From positions 1 to 64,000 of the forward strand of contig NZ_BBUZ01000041.1 of assembly GCF_001417735.1 (NCBI RefSeq): a stretch of DNA of 64,000 nt. The letters are read 5' to 3'. This document shows, piece after piece, positions 34,506 to 42,125 of the stretch. This stretch comes from Streptomyces sp. NBRC 110028 (GTDB lineage: Bacteria > Actinomycetota > Actinomycetes > Streptomycetales > Streptomycetaceae). The translations under genes and the position numbers were made by a program. Below the pieces are notes generated by a model. It saw only the letters and a program-made list of their open reading frames with translations, made no database searches and had not been told where the DNA came from. Position 1 is the stretch's first letter. Every line of letters starts with the position of its first letter.

Positions 34506-34670
34506 ATGTCCGGTGTGCTCGAAGTGTTCGCGTGGTGGCTGGTGCTGACCGGGGTGTGGCTGGTGCTCATCAGCACCGTCGACTCCCTGGAGGTCATGGT
34601 CGGCGCCGCCGCCGCGCTGCCCACCGCCCTCGTCGCCCGCACCGCGCGCCGGGTGGTGACCGGACGGTGA
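34506..34670 (+). CDS. Short MrpE/MnhE-like antiporter subunit
   Basis: A 54-residue membrane protein with two hydrophobic segments (WWLVLTGVWLVLISTVDSLE and MVGAAAALPTALVARTARR). MnhE proteins have 150 or more residues, so this corresponds to a minimal version, recognised mainly by position as first gene of an Mrp-type module. GTGGAGGTGGCGGA precedes the ATG. Its stop overlaps the next start (GTGA). Confidence 0.6.
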   Translation: MSGVLEVFAWWLVLTGVWLVLISTVDSLEVMVGAAAALPTALVARTARRVVTGR

Positions 34671-35152
34671 GCACGGCCGACGCCTGGCTGCTGGTGGCCC
34701 TGGTGCCGCTGCTCGCCCTCGGACCGGTGCTGTGGCGGGTCTCCCGCGGGGCGCCGGGGAACCGGCTGATCGCCCAGAACCTCAGCTCGCTGCTCGGCGG
34801 CCTGGCGCTGCTCCCCGCCGCGCAGGGCTTCGGCCGCCCCGCGTACGTGGACGTGGCACTGGTGCTGTCCGTACTCGGCCCCGTCGGCACGCTGATCTAC
34901 GCCCGCTTCCTCGGCGTCCTGCCCGGCTCCCGGCTGGTCCGCTGGACGGCCCTGCTCGGGGTTCCGGCGATCGTGCTGCCACTGTGCGTGGCGACCGGAC
35001 CCGGCCGGGCCATGGGCAAGCTGCTGCTCATCGGGGCGCTGCTGATCGCGGGCAGCGTGGTGACCAGCGCGGGCGGCAGCCGCCCGGACGGGGGCGTGGC
35101 GAACGAGGGCGCGGCGAACGGCGGCACGGCGAACGGGGGCCGTACGGCATGA
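34667..35152 (+). CDS. MrpF-like subunit, possibly MrpF-MrpG fusion
   Basis: A 161-residue membrane protein. The N-terminal half has three helices and the MrpF-like run LWRVSRGAPGNRLIAQNLSS followed by VDVALVLSVLGPVGTLIYAR. The C-terminal half has two further helices (LLGVPAIVLPLCVATGPGRA, MGKLLLIGALLIAGSVVTSA) whose layout fits MrpG; no separate MrpG gene exists in the operon. A Gly/Ala/Asn tail repeats ANGG. GTG overlaps the preceding stop, and the stop overlaps the next ATG. Confidence 0.65.
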   Translation: MSTADAWLLVALVPLLALGPVLWRVSRGAPGNRLIAQNLSSLLGGLALLPAAQGFGRPAYVDVALVLSVLGPVGTLIYARFLGVLPGSRLVRWTALLGVPAIVLPLCVATGPGRAMGKLLLIGALLIAGSVVTSAGGSRPDGGVANEGAANGGTANGGRTA

Positions 35153-35433
35153 CCGATGCCCTGATCGTCGTGGCGCTGCTGCTGGTCGCGGGCGCCGCCA
35201 CCGCCGCCGTCCTCAACCGCGACCCGGTGCGGCAGGCGCTCGTGCTCTCGTTCCTCGGCCTGTCGCTGGCGCTGCTGTTCACGTTCCTCCAGGCCCCGGA
35301 CGTCGCGCTGTCCCAGCTCGCGGTCGGCTCCGCGGTGACCCCGCTGATGATCCTGCTGACCGTACGGAGGGTGCACCGCCGCCCCGGGGACGAGCCGGGC
35401 GAGCCGGATCAGTCGCGCGAGCACGAGCGATGA
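35149..35433 (+). CDS. DUF4040 / MbhD-like antiporter subunit
   Basis: A 94-residue membrane protein with three helices. LNRDPVRQALVLSFLGLSLA and FTFLQAPDVALSQLAVGSAV match the MbhD (DUF4040) domain, which is equivalent to a C-terminal portion of MrpA. Its acidic residues lie in the predicted cation-path region. Coupled to neighbours by ATGA overlaps on both sides. Confidence 0.75.
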   Translation: MTDALIVVALLLVAGAATAAVLNRDPVRQALVLSFLGLSLALLFTFLQAPDVALSQLAVGSAVTPLMILLTVRRVHRRPGDEPGEPDQSREHER

Positions 35434-36191
35434 GCGCCCGCGGCCGGCTGTGGCTCTTCCTGGCGGGCGCGGCCGTCTTCGCGGCGCTGTTCGCCACCGC
35501 CTGCTTCTCCCTGCCGCCGTTCGGCACGGCCCACCATCCGTACGGGGAGCGGGCCGTACGCGCCGCCCTCGGCCACCACACGGCCAACGTGATCGCGTCC
35601 GTCAACTTCGATCTGCGCGCCTTCGACACACTCGGCGAGGAGACGATCCTGTTCGCCGCGGTGCTCGGCGCCGTCGTGCTGCTGCGCCAGACCGCCGACG
35701 AGGAGCGGAGACGGCCCGCGCCCGCCGTGGTGCGTCCCCGGGTGCGCCGGTTCGCGCTGCCGATGCTGCCGCTCGCGATGCTCGTCGGCCTCTATGTGAT
35801 CGCGCACGGCCAGATCAGCCCGGGCGGCGGCTTCCAGGGCGGGGTGGTCACGGCGACCGCGCTGCACCTCCTCTACATCGGCGCCGACTACCGGGCGCTG
35901 GAGCGCGTGCGGCCGATCCCCCTGTACGAGATCGGGGACACCGTCGGCGAGGCGGCCTACGTGGTCACCGGGCTCGGGGCGGTCCTCGCCGGATCGGCGT
36001 TCCTCGCCAACATCCTCCCCCTGGGCACCTTCGCCACCCTGTCCTCCGGCGGCACCGTCATCCTGCTGAACGCGGCCGTCGGCATCGAGGTCACCAGCGG
36101 GATCGTCGTCCTGCTGGCCCAATTCCTGGACCAGGCGGTGGAGATCGGACACGCGCACGACAGCGGAAACGACGGAAAGGAGCGGATGTGA
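35430..36191 (+). CDS. MrpB/MnhB subunit with N-terminal MbhE-like part
   Basis: A 253-residue membrane protein. The N-terminal 90 residues (NVIASVNFDLRAFDTLGEET followed by ILFAAVLGAVVLLRQ) match MbhE, another MrpA-derived part. Residues about 105-245 form the MnhB domain (LYVIAHGQISPGGGFQGGVV, NILPLGTFATLSSGGTVILL, VTSGIVVLLAQFLDQ). So two subunits separate in other organisms are joined here. ATG overlaps the previous stop (ATGA). Confidence 0.85.
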   Translation: MSARGRLWLFLAGAAVFAALFATACFSLPPFGTAHHPYGERAVRAALGHHTANVIASVNFDLRAFDTLGEETILFAAVLGAVVLLRQTADEERRRPAPAVVRPRVRRFALPMLPLAMLVGLYVIAHGQISPGGGFQGGVVTATALHLLYIGADYRALERVRPIPLYEIGDTVGEAAYVVTGLGAVLAGSAFLANILPLGTFATLSSGGTVILLNAAVGIEVTSGIVVLLAQFLDQAVEIGHAHDSGNDGKERM

Positions 36192-36532
36192 CGGTCCTGC
36201 CGTACCTGATCGCCGGATGGATCTTCCTGATCGGGGTGTACGGGCTGGTGACCAGCCGGAACCTGATCCACGCCGTGGGGTGTCTGGCCGTCGCCCAGTC
36301 CTCCACGTACGTGCTGCTGCTCGGCGTCGGCTACCGCCGCGGCGGCACCGCCCCGGTGTTCTCCGACGCGCCCACCGACAGCCGCGTGGTCGACCCGGTG
36401 GTCCAGGCGCTCGCCCTCACCGACATCGTGGTGGGCGCGACGGTGACCGCGCTGCTGCTCGCGCTCGTCGTCCAGCTCCGCAAACGGCACGGCACGGTCG
36501 ACCCGGACGCGCTGTCCGAGCTGAAGGGCTGA
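36188..36532 (+). CDS. MrpC/MnhC subunit (NuoK-like)
   Basis: A 114-residue three-helix protein related to complex I NuoK. GVYGLVTSRNLIHAVGCLAV and the QALALTDIVVGATVTALLLA segment with its conserved Asp are diagnostic. GTG overlaps the preceding stop (GTGA). Part of the monovalent cation/proton antiporter membrane complex. Confidence 0.88.
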   Translation: MTVLPYLIAGWIFLIGVYGLVTSRNLIHAVGCLAVAQSSTYVLLLGVGYRRGGTAPVFSDAPTDSRVVDPVVQALALTDIVVGATVTALLLALVVQLRKRHGTVDPDALSELKG

Positions 36533-36536
36533 CCGG

Positions 36537-38351
36537 GTGGACAGCGCACGGCTGCTGCCGCTGGTGGTCGCCGTACCGCTGCTCGGCGCCGCGGTGCTGG
36601 TGGCCACCGGGCGGCGGCTGCCCCGGCTCGCCTCCGACGTCCTGGGCTGCGCCTTCGCCGCCGCCACCGCAGCGACGGCGCTGATCCTGGCGGGGCGTTC
36701 CACCGGCCGGCCCGTGGAGTGGGTGGGCGGCTGGCGCCCGGTGCGCGGCGAGGGCGTGGGCATCGTGCTGGTCGGCGACCCGCTGGGCACCGGGCTCGCG
36801 GCGCTGATCTCGCTGCTGGTGGTGGCCGTCCTGGTCTACTCCTGGCGCTATTTCGAGGAGCCGCCCGTCCGCCACACCGGCTCCTTCCCGGCGCTGATCC
36901 TGCTCTTCCAGGCGGGCATGTGCGGCTTCGCGCTGACCGGGGACCTGTTCGACGCGTTCGTCTTCTTCGAGCTGATGGGCGTCGTCGCGTACGCGCTGAC
37001 CGGCTTCCGGGTGGAGGAGCCCAAGCCGGTGCAGGGGGCGCTGACCTTCGGCGTGGTGAACTCCCTCGGCGCGTACTGCGTGCTGCTGGGCATCACGCTG
37101 CTGTACGCGCGCACCGGGGAACTGGGCTTCGCCCAGATCGGGCGGGCACTGGACACCGAACGCCCGGACGGCCTGGTGCTCGCCGCGTTCGTCCTGGTGA
37201 CGACGGGTCTGCTGGTGAAGGCGGCCGCGGTGCCCTTCCACTTCTGGCTGCCCGACGCGCACGCGGTCGCCCCCACGCCCGTGTGCATGCTGCTGTCCGG
37301 CGTCATGGTGGAGCTGGGGGTGTACGGGATCGGCCGGGTCTACTGGACGGTCTTCGCGGGCCCGGGCGGCATCGCGCACCCCGCCTGCACCCGCGCCCTG
37401 CTGGCCCTCGGCGCGCTCACGGCCGTGCTGGGCGCGCTGATGTGCTGGCAGCAGCGCCATCTCAAACGGCTGCTGGCGTTCTCCACGGTGTCCCACACCG
37501 GGCTGTTCCTGATCGGGCTGGCCATGCTCTCCCCCGACGCCGTCTCGGGGACGGCGCTGTACGTCGTCGGCCACGCGGGCGTGAAGGCGGCGCTGTTCGC
37601 GTGCGCGGGCATCCTGCTCGACCGGTACGCCTCCGTCGACGAACACGAGCTGTACGGGCAGGCCCGGGAGCTGCGCCTGGTGGGGGCCCTGTTCATGGTG
37701 GGCGGCCTGGCGCTGTGCGGACTGCCGCCGTTCGGCCCGGGGCTCGGCAAGGCGGTCGTGGAAGAGGCCGCCGGGCATACGGCGGGCTGGCTGCCCGCGC
37801 TGTACGTCCTGGTGTCGGCGGTGACCGGCGGCGCGGTGCTGCGGGTGGGCCTGCGGGTCTTCGCCGGGGCGGGCCGGGCGCCGCACGACGAGCGGAACGC
37901 GGGCCCGGAGACCACCGGCGAGGAGGAGCCGGAGACCGGCGGCCGCCTCGGGCGCATCCCGGTGCCGATGCTGGCCGTACCGGCGGTGCTGCTGGCCGGG
38001 ACGCTGGCGGCCGGGCTGGTGCCGGCTCTGGCGTCGGCCGCCGGGCGGGCCGGGGCACTGTTCACCGACGGCTCCGGCTACCGGCACGCGGTGCTCGGCG
38101 GACGCGCGGCGTCCGCCCCGGCGTTCGCGCCGCCGCACTGGTCGGCGGCCGGGATCCTGCTCGGGCTGCTCTCCACGGCCCTCGCCATCGCCCTGGCCGC
38201 ACTGGCGGTGCGGCGGCCCGTCCGCACCGGGGCGGCCGCGCTGCTCGCGCCCGTACGGCGGCTGCAGTCCGGGCACGTCGGCGACTACGTCGCCTGGATG
38301 GTCGCAGGGACGGCACTGCTGACCGCACTGACCGTCCCGGGGATCCGCTAG
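36537..38351 (+). CDS. MrpD/MnhD subunit (NuoM/N-like proton channel)
   Basis: A 604-residue membrane protein with about 14 helices. It is homologous to antiporter subunits of complex I. FDAFVFFELMGVVAYALTGF carries the conserved TM5 Glu, and LVKAAAVPFHFWLPDAHAVA with PTPVCMLLSGVMVELGVYG carries the TM7 Lys and loop. GTG start 4 bp after mnhC. This is the only large channel subunit in the operon; MrpA is absent, as in Mbh-type modules. A charged cytoplasmic loop lies near residue 450. Confidence 0.9.
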   Translation: MDSARLLPLVVAVPLLGAAVLVATGRRLPRLASDVLGCAFAAATAATALILAGRSTGRPVEWVGGWRPVRGEGVGIVLVGDPLGTGLAALISLLVVAVLVYSWRYFEEPPVRHTGSFPALILLFQAGMCGFALTGDLFDAFVFFELMGVVAYALTGFRVEEPKPVQGALTFGVVNSLGAYCVLLGITLLYARTGELGFAQIGRALDTERPDGLVLAAFVLVTTGLLVKAAAVPFHFWLPDAHAVAPTPVCMLLSGVMVELGVYGIGRVYWTVFAGPGGIAHPACTRALLALGALTAVLGALMCWQQRHLKRLLAFSTVSHTGLFLIGLAMLSPDAVSGTALYVVGHAGVKAALFACAGILLDRYASVDEHELYGQARELRLVGALFMVGGLALCGLPPFGPGLGKAVVEEAAGHTAGWLPALYVLVSAVTGGAVLRVGLRVFAGAGRAPHDERNAGPETTGEEEPETGGRLGRIPVPMLAVPAVLLAGTLAAGLVPALASAAGRAGALFTDGSGYRHAVLGGRAASAPAFAPPHWSAAGILLGLLSTALAIALAALAVRRPVRTGAAALLAPVRRLQSGHVGDYVAWMVAGTALLTALTVPGIR

Positions 38352-38371
38352 CGGATCCGGCTGTCCGGGCG

Positions 38372-38566
38372 TCAGCGGCCGCGGCGCAGAGCGGAGATCA
38401 GCTGACTCTTCGACATCTGCGACCTGCCCTCGATCCCGGCCTTCTGGGCCTCGCGGTACAGGTCCTCCTTGGTGCGCGCCTCCATGCCGCCGGACTTCGC
38501 ACCCCCCTTGGGGGCCATCGTCCCGCGCTGTGCGCTCTTGCTGCTCTTCATGGTCGTCTTGGGCAT
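38372..38566 (-). CDS. Small Rho-N-domain-like basic protein
   Basis: A 64-residue, Lys/Arg-rich protein. The C-terminal half (TKEDLYREAQKAGIEGRSQM, SKSQLISALRR) is the helix-extended-loop-helix of Rho N-terminal/SAP-like nucleic-acid-binding domains. The N-terminal half is Ser/Gly/Lys-rich and flexible. Common as a stand-alone small gene in Streptomyces, sometimes annotated as plasmid stabilisation protein. Probably binds nucleic acid; role unknown. Confidence 0.8.
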   Translation of the reverse strand: MPKTTMKSSKSAQRGTMAPKGGAKSGGMEARTKEDLYREAQKAGIEGRSQMSKSQLISALRRGR

Positions 38567-38651
38567 GTCCGCCTCCTTCCGCCTTCAGTGTCCGGCAGGT
38601 GACGGACCGCCGCCCGTGGGACTACTCCGAGCGCGCACGGCCCCGGGATCG

Positions 38652-39800
38652 CTACGGCTCCTCGCGGCCCAGCAGCTTGTTCACCCGCGAGCCCACGCCC
38701 CAGGACATGACCCGCCAGGCCGCCTCGGTGACGATGTCCCGGCTCATCTTGCTCTCCCCGCGCTCCCGCTCGATGAACGTGACGGGCACCTCGATGACGT
38801 GGAAGCCCGCCTTGACGGCGCGCCAGGCCAGGTCGATCTGGAAGCAGTAGCCCTGAGAGGCGACGGCCTCCATGCCGAGCCCTTCCAGGGTCTCCTTGCG
38901 GAAGGCCCGGTAACCGGCCGTCATGTCGCGGATCGGCACGTCCAGCATGAGCCGGGAGTACGTACTGCCGCCGCGGGAGATGAACTCGCGGGACTTGGGC
39001 CAGTTGACGATCCGTCCCCCCGGCACCCAGCGCGAGCCGATCACCAGGTCCGCGCCCTTGAGCGCGGTGAGCAGCCGGGGCAGCTCCTCGGGCTGGTGCG
39101 AGCCGTCCGCGTCCATCTCCACCAGGACGCCGTAGCCGTGCTCGATGCCCCAGCGGAAGCCCGCCAGATACGCGGCGCCCAGGCCCTCCTTGCCCTTGCG
39201 GTGCAGGACCTTGACGTGGTCGTCCTCGACCGCCAGCTCGTCGGCGACCTTGCCGGTGCCGTCCGGACTGTTGTCGTCGGCGACGAGAATGTGGGCGTCC
39301 GGCACGGACTCCCGGACCCGGGCGACGATCGGCGCGATGTTCTCCGCCTCGTTATAGGTCGGAATGATCACCAGAACGGCGCCGAGCGGACCGTACTTCC
39401 GCCGTCCGCCGTCGTCCTGGCCGCTGCGGCGCGGCCGCGGACCCCCGTCCCCGGTGCCGGTCCCGCCGGTCCCGGTGCGCGGCTGGTCGGCCTCGGTGAT
39501 CGGCTCCTCAGCCTCGCGCGCGTCGCTCACGGCATCTGACTGTTCGCTTCTCCGCCCGCGAGGCGAGTCCTCAGGTTCGTTGCTCCGGCGCGGCTGGTCG
39601 GCCTCGCGCGCGTCGCTCACGGCATCTGACTGTTCGCTTCTCCGCCCGCGAGGCGAGTCCCCAGGTTCGTTGCTCCGGCGCGGCTGGTCGGCCTCGCGCG
39701 CGTCGCTCACGGCATCTGACTGTTCGCTTCTCCGCCCGCGAGGCGAGTCCTCAGGTTCGTTGCTCCGGCGCGGCTGGTCGGCCTCGCGTGCGTCGCTCAC
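38652..39800 (-). CDS. ppm1: Polyprenol monophosphomannose synthase (Ppm1/DPM1-like)
   Basis: A 382-residue GT2 glycosyltransferase: VIIPTYNEAENIAPIVARV, ADDNSPDGTGKVADEL, VLVEMDADGSHQPEELPRLL (DxD-type site) and FIERERGESKMSRDIVTEAA. It transfers mannose from GDP-mannose to polyprenyl phosphate for protein O-mannosylation and phage-receptor glycosylation in Streptomyces. GTG at 39800 overlaps the lnt stop (GTGA), mirroring mycobacterial Ppm1/Lnt fusion. The first ~115 residues are low-complexity and made largely of three 30-residue repeats containing further GTG codons, so the true start could be a later GTG. Confidence 0.9.
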   Translation of the reverse strand: MSDAREADQPRRSNEPEDSPRGRRSEQSDAVSDAREADQPRRSNEPGDSPRGRRSEQSDAVSDAREADQPRRSNEPEDSPRGRRSEQSDAVSDAREAEEPITEADQPRTGTGGTGTGDGGPRPRRSGQDDGGRRKYGPLGAVLVIIPTYNEAENIAPIVARVRESVPDAHILVADDNSPDGTGKVADELAVEDDHVKVLHRKGKEGLGAAYLAGFRWGIEHGYGVLVEMDADGSHQPEELPRLLTALKGADLVIGSRWVPGGRIVNWPKSREFISRGGSTYSRLMLDVPIRDMTAGYRAFRKETLEGLGMEAVASQGYCFQIDLAWRAVKAGFHVIEVPVTFIERERGESKMSRDIVTEAAWRVMSWGVGSRVNKLLGREEP

Positions 39801-39802
39801 GG
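39511..39802. repeat. Three 90-bp tandem repeats in the ppm1 5' end
   Basis: Units 39511-39600, 39601-39690 and 39691-39780 plus a partial copy 39781-39802. The copies differ at about one base (39661), so expansion is recent. Each encodes the same 30 residues, including READQPRRSNEPEDSPRGRR, in frame with ppm1, and each unit contains a GTGAGCGACGC start-like segment. Confidence 0.9.
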
Positions 39803-41557
39803 CTGCTGCCCCTTCTTGTCCGTACGTCCCCGACGGCCGATCATGATCGCGGCCGCGCAGGACAGAACGCCCACCATAGCGAGCACCCACTCCGGGGCCG
39901 CACCGACGCGGTCGGCGAGGGTCGTGCCGTCACGCAGCGGGATGCGCGCGGTGAGCACATCTTGCGTGAATTCTTTCGTCCGCTGCTCGATCGTGCCATC
40001 CGGCGCGACGACCGCGCTGATCCCGCTGGTGGCCGCGGTGATCACGGGGCGGCCGTGTTCGATGGCCCGCAGCCGGGACATGACCAGCTGCTGTTCGGGC
40101 TGGCCGCTGCGGCCATAGGTGGCGTTGTTGGTCTGGACGACGATCGCGCGGGCGCCCGCGTTGACCGTGTCGCGGACGATCTCGTCGTACGCGACCTCGA
40201 AGCAGATCACATCGCCCAGCCGGGCCGGGCCGACCTTCAGCAGCCCGGTGTGGTCACCGGGGTAGAAGTCGCGGGGGATGCGCTGCAGCCGGGTGATGAT
40301 CTTGCTGAGCTGCTCGCGGAACGGCACGTACTCGCCGAAGGGCACCGGGTGCTGCTTGGTGTACGAGGCGCCGGGGCCCTTCTCGGGGTCCCACACGATG
40401 CCCTCGTTGAACACGTACCCCGGCTTGGTGGGGTGGTCGACCAGGGCGCCGACCAGCACCGGCACGCCGATGGCCTTCACGGCCTCGTCGATCCGGGCGT
40501 AGGCCTCCCGGTACTGGAAGGGGTCCAGGTCGGAGGAGTTCTCCGGCCATATGACGAGGTCGGGTTTCTTGATCCGGCCGGCCTTGACGTCCCGGGCCAG
40601 GTCGAGCGTGGCGTCCACGTGGTTGTTGAGGATCTTCATGGGGCGGCCCAGGAAGTCCATGCCCGCCTGCTGCACATTGCCCTGCACGACCGCGACGTCC
40701 ACGCTGTCGTCCGCGCGGGTCGGGATCGGCACCGCGAATCCGGCCACGGTCACGGCGGCCGCGACGACGACCGCGCCGGCGGCGGGCAGCGCGCCCCGCA
40801 CCGACAGGCCGCCGTCCGCCCCCCGCAGCCGCCACAGGGCGAGCGCGGCGGAGGCCAGCAGTCCGCCGGTCAGCGCGACGCCGAAGGTGACCAGCGGGGC
40901 GCCGCCGAGCGCGGCGAGCGGGGTGAACGGCGACCCGGTGTTGGCGAAGGCCAGCCGCCCCCAGGGGAAGCCGCCGAACGGCACCCGGTCCCGGGCCAGT
41001 TCCTCGGCCACCCACAGACAGGCCGTCCACAGCGGCCACAGGGACGGCACCGGCAGCCGGGAGACCAGCGCGAAGCCCGCGCCCATCAGCACCAGGAAGA
41101 GCGATTCGATGACGGACAGGCCGATCACCGCGTCCCAGCCGATCACGCTCAGCCACTTCAGCAGCAGCACGAAGAACGGCAGCCCGAACGCGAATCCCGT
41201 CCAGGCGCCCTGGCGGGCGGTGCGGCCGTACGTGAGCAGGCTCAGGGCCGCGACCGACAGCAGGGACAGCGGCCAGACCCCGAACGGCGGGAAGGCGAAC
41301 CCGAGCGCGAGCCCGGCGACGGCCGCGAGCACGCTGCGCCACGCCTCGCGGCGGGCGAGCCGGGCCAGGCGGCGCCACCGGCCGGGGCGGTCCCCACCGG
41401 GGGGCGTGGGGGCCTCCGCCGCGGCGTCGCCCCGGTCGTCCGTACGGGTCGCTGCGGCGGGCGTCCGCGGCCCGTCCGGTCGTTCTTCGGCCGGGCCGGA
41501 CGAGGCGGCTTCGGCGGTGGTGTCGGAACCCGAGGGCACGGTGCGGCCTTCCTGCAA
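39797..41557 (-). CDS. lnt: Apolipoprotein N-acyltransferase
   Basis: A 586-residue membrane enzyme that adds the third acyl chain to lipoproteins. A Pro/Ala-rich cytoplasmic N terminus (1-65) is followed by about six membrane segments, then a nitrilase-type domain. The catalytic Glu is in VIWPENSSDLDP, the Lys in YTKQHPVPFGEYVPF, and the Cys in GDVICFEVAYDEIVRD; a last membrane helix closes the protein. Its stop overlaps the ppm1 start, so the pair is translated together. Length is typical for actinobacterial Lnt. Confidence 0.93.
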   Translation of the reverse strand: MQEGRTVPSGSDTTAEAASSGPAEERPDGPRTPAAATRTDDRGDAAAEAPTPPGGDRPGRWRRLARLARREAWRSVLAAVAGLALGFAFPPFGVWPLSLLSVAALSLLTYGRTARQGAWTGFAFGLPFFVLLLKWLSVIGWDAVIGLSVIESLFLVLMGAGFALVSRLPVPSLWPLWTACLWVAEELARDRVPFGGFPWGRLAFANTGSPFTPLAALGGAPLVTFGVALTGGLLASAALALWRLRGADGGLSVRGALPAAGAVVVAAAVTVAGFAVPIPTRADDSVDVAVVQGNVQQAGMDFLGRPMKILNNHVDATLDLARDVKAGRIKKPDLVIWPENSSDLDPFQYREAYARIDEAVKAIGVPVLVGALVDHPTKPGYVFNEGIVWDPEKGPGASYTKQHPVPFGEYVPFREQLSKIITRLQRIPRDFYPGDHTGLLKVGPARLGDVICFEVAYDEIVRDTVNAGARAIVVQTNNATYGRSGQPEQQLVMSRLRAIEHGRPVITAATSGISAVVAPDGTIEQRTKEFTQDVLTARIPLRDGTTLADRVGAAPEWVLAMVGVLSCAAAIMIGRRGRTDKKGQQP

Positions 41558-42125
41558 ATCAAGCTGTGATGAGGTGACCGTATAACGCGGGCGCGCGGCT
41601 GTGTCCCCGAGGTGCGGAACGCAGGGAAGAAGACCGGGGTTCCCGGTTCGGGCCCGTTCAGGTCTCTTCGGGTCGCTGTCCTGATTTCGGCGGATGCCGC
41701 CCCCTCACGGGGGGCGGTCCGCCGTGTGCGTGCGGATGGGGGCCCGACGCCCTTCGGGCCGACCTGGGACCCGCTGGCTGCGGGTCGACCGAGAGCCGTT
41801 GTCTACTGAGCGTCCGGGCCCCTCCCGGGTCGCACCTGCCGACCCGGCGACCCTCCCTCGCCCCCGTGCGCTGGACCTGGCTCCCAGTGGTGACGGCCTG
41901 GGCGGCGCGTCTCCCTCTGGCCCAGCGGCGTTCGACGACTGCGTGAAGATTCCCCGGTCGGGTGTCCAGTGGTGGACGGGGCCGAACCTACCGGCCACCG
42001 ACCGGACCCTGTCAACAGTCGCATGACCTGCGCGGTTTCCTCAAATGACCAGGTCAGTACGGACAATGTTCAGCTGTCGCGACAGGCCGGTGGCACATCG
42101 TTCGGCGGTACGCGAACGCGTAGCG
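41558..42125. other. 568-bp intergenic region without recognised gene
   Basis: Lies upstream of lnt and beyond the stop of the amidohydrolase gene. Frames on both strands are short and arginine/proline-rich with no family resemblance. I looked for RNase P RNA, 6S RNA and tmRNA signatures and saw none. The stretch 42010-42080 is relatively A/T-rich and could hold a promoter. Confidence 0.5.

Noticed and set aside
39511..39802. Direct repeats considered as a CRISPR array
   Set aside because: The units are contiguous 90-bp copies with no unique spacers and are in frame with ppm1; no cas genes are nearby.
41558..42125. Possible structured RNA (RNase P, 6S or tmRNA) in the long intergenic region
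   Set aside because: None of the conserved RNase P, 6S or tmRNA landmarks was visible on either strand.
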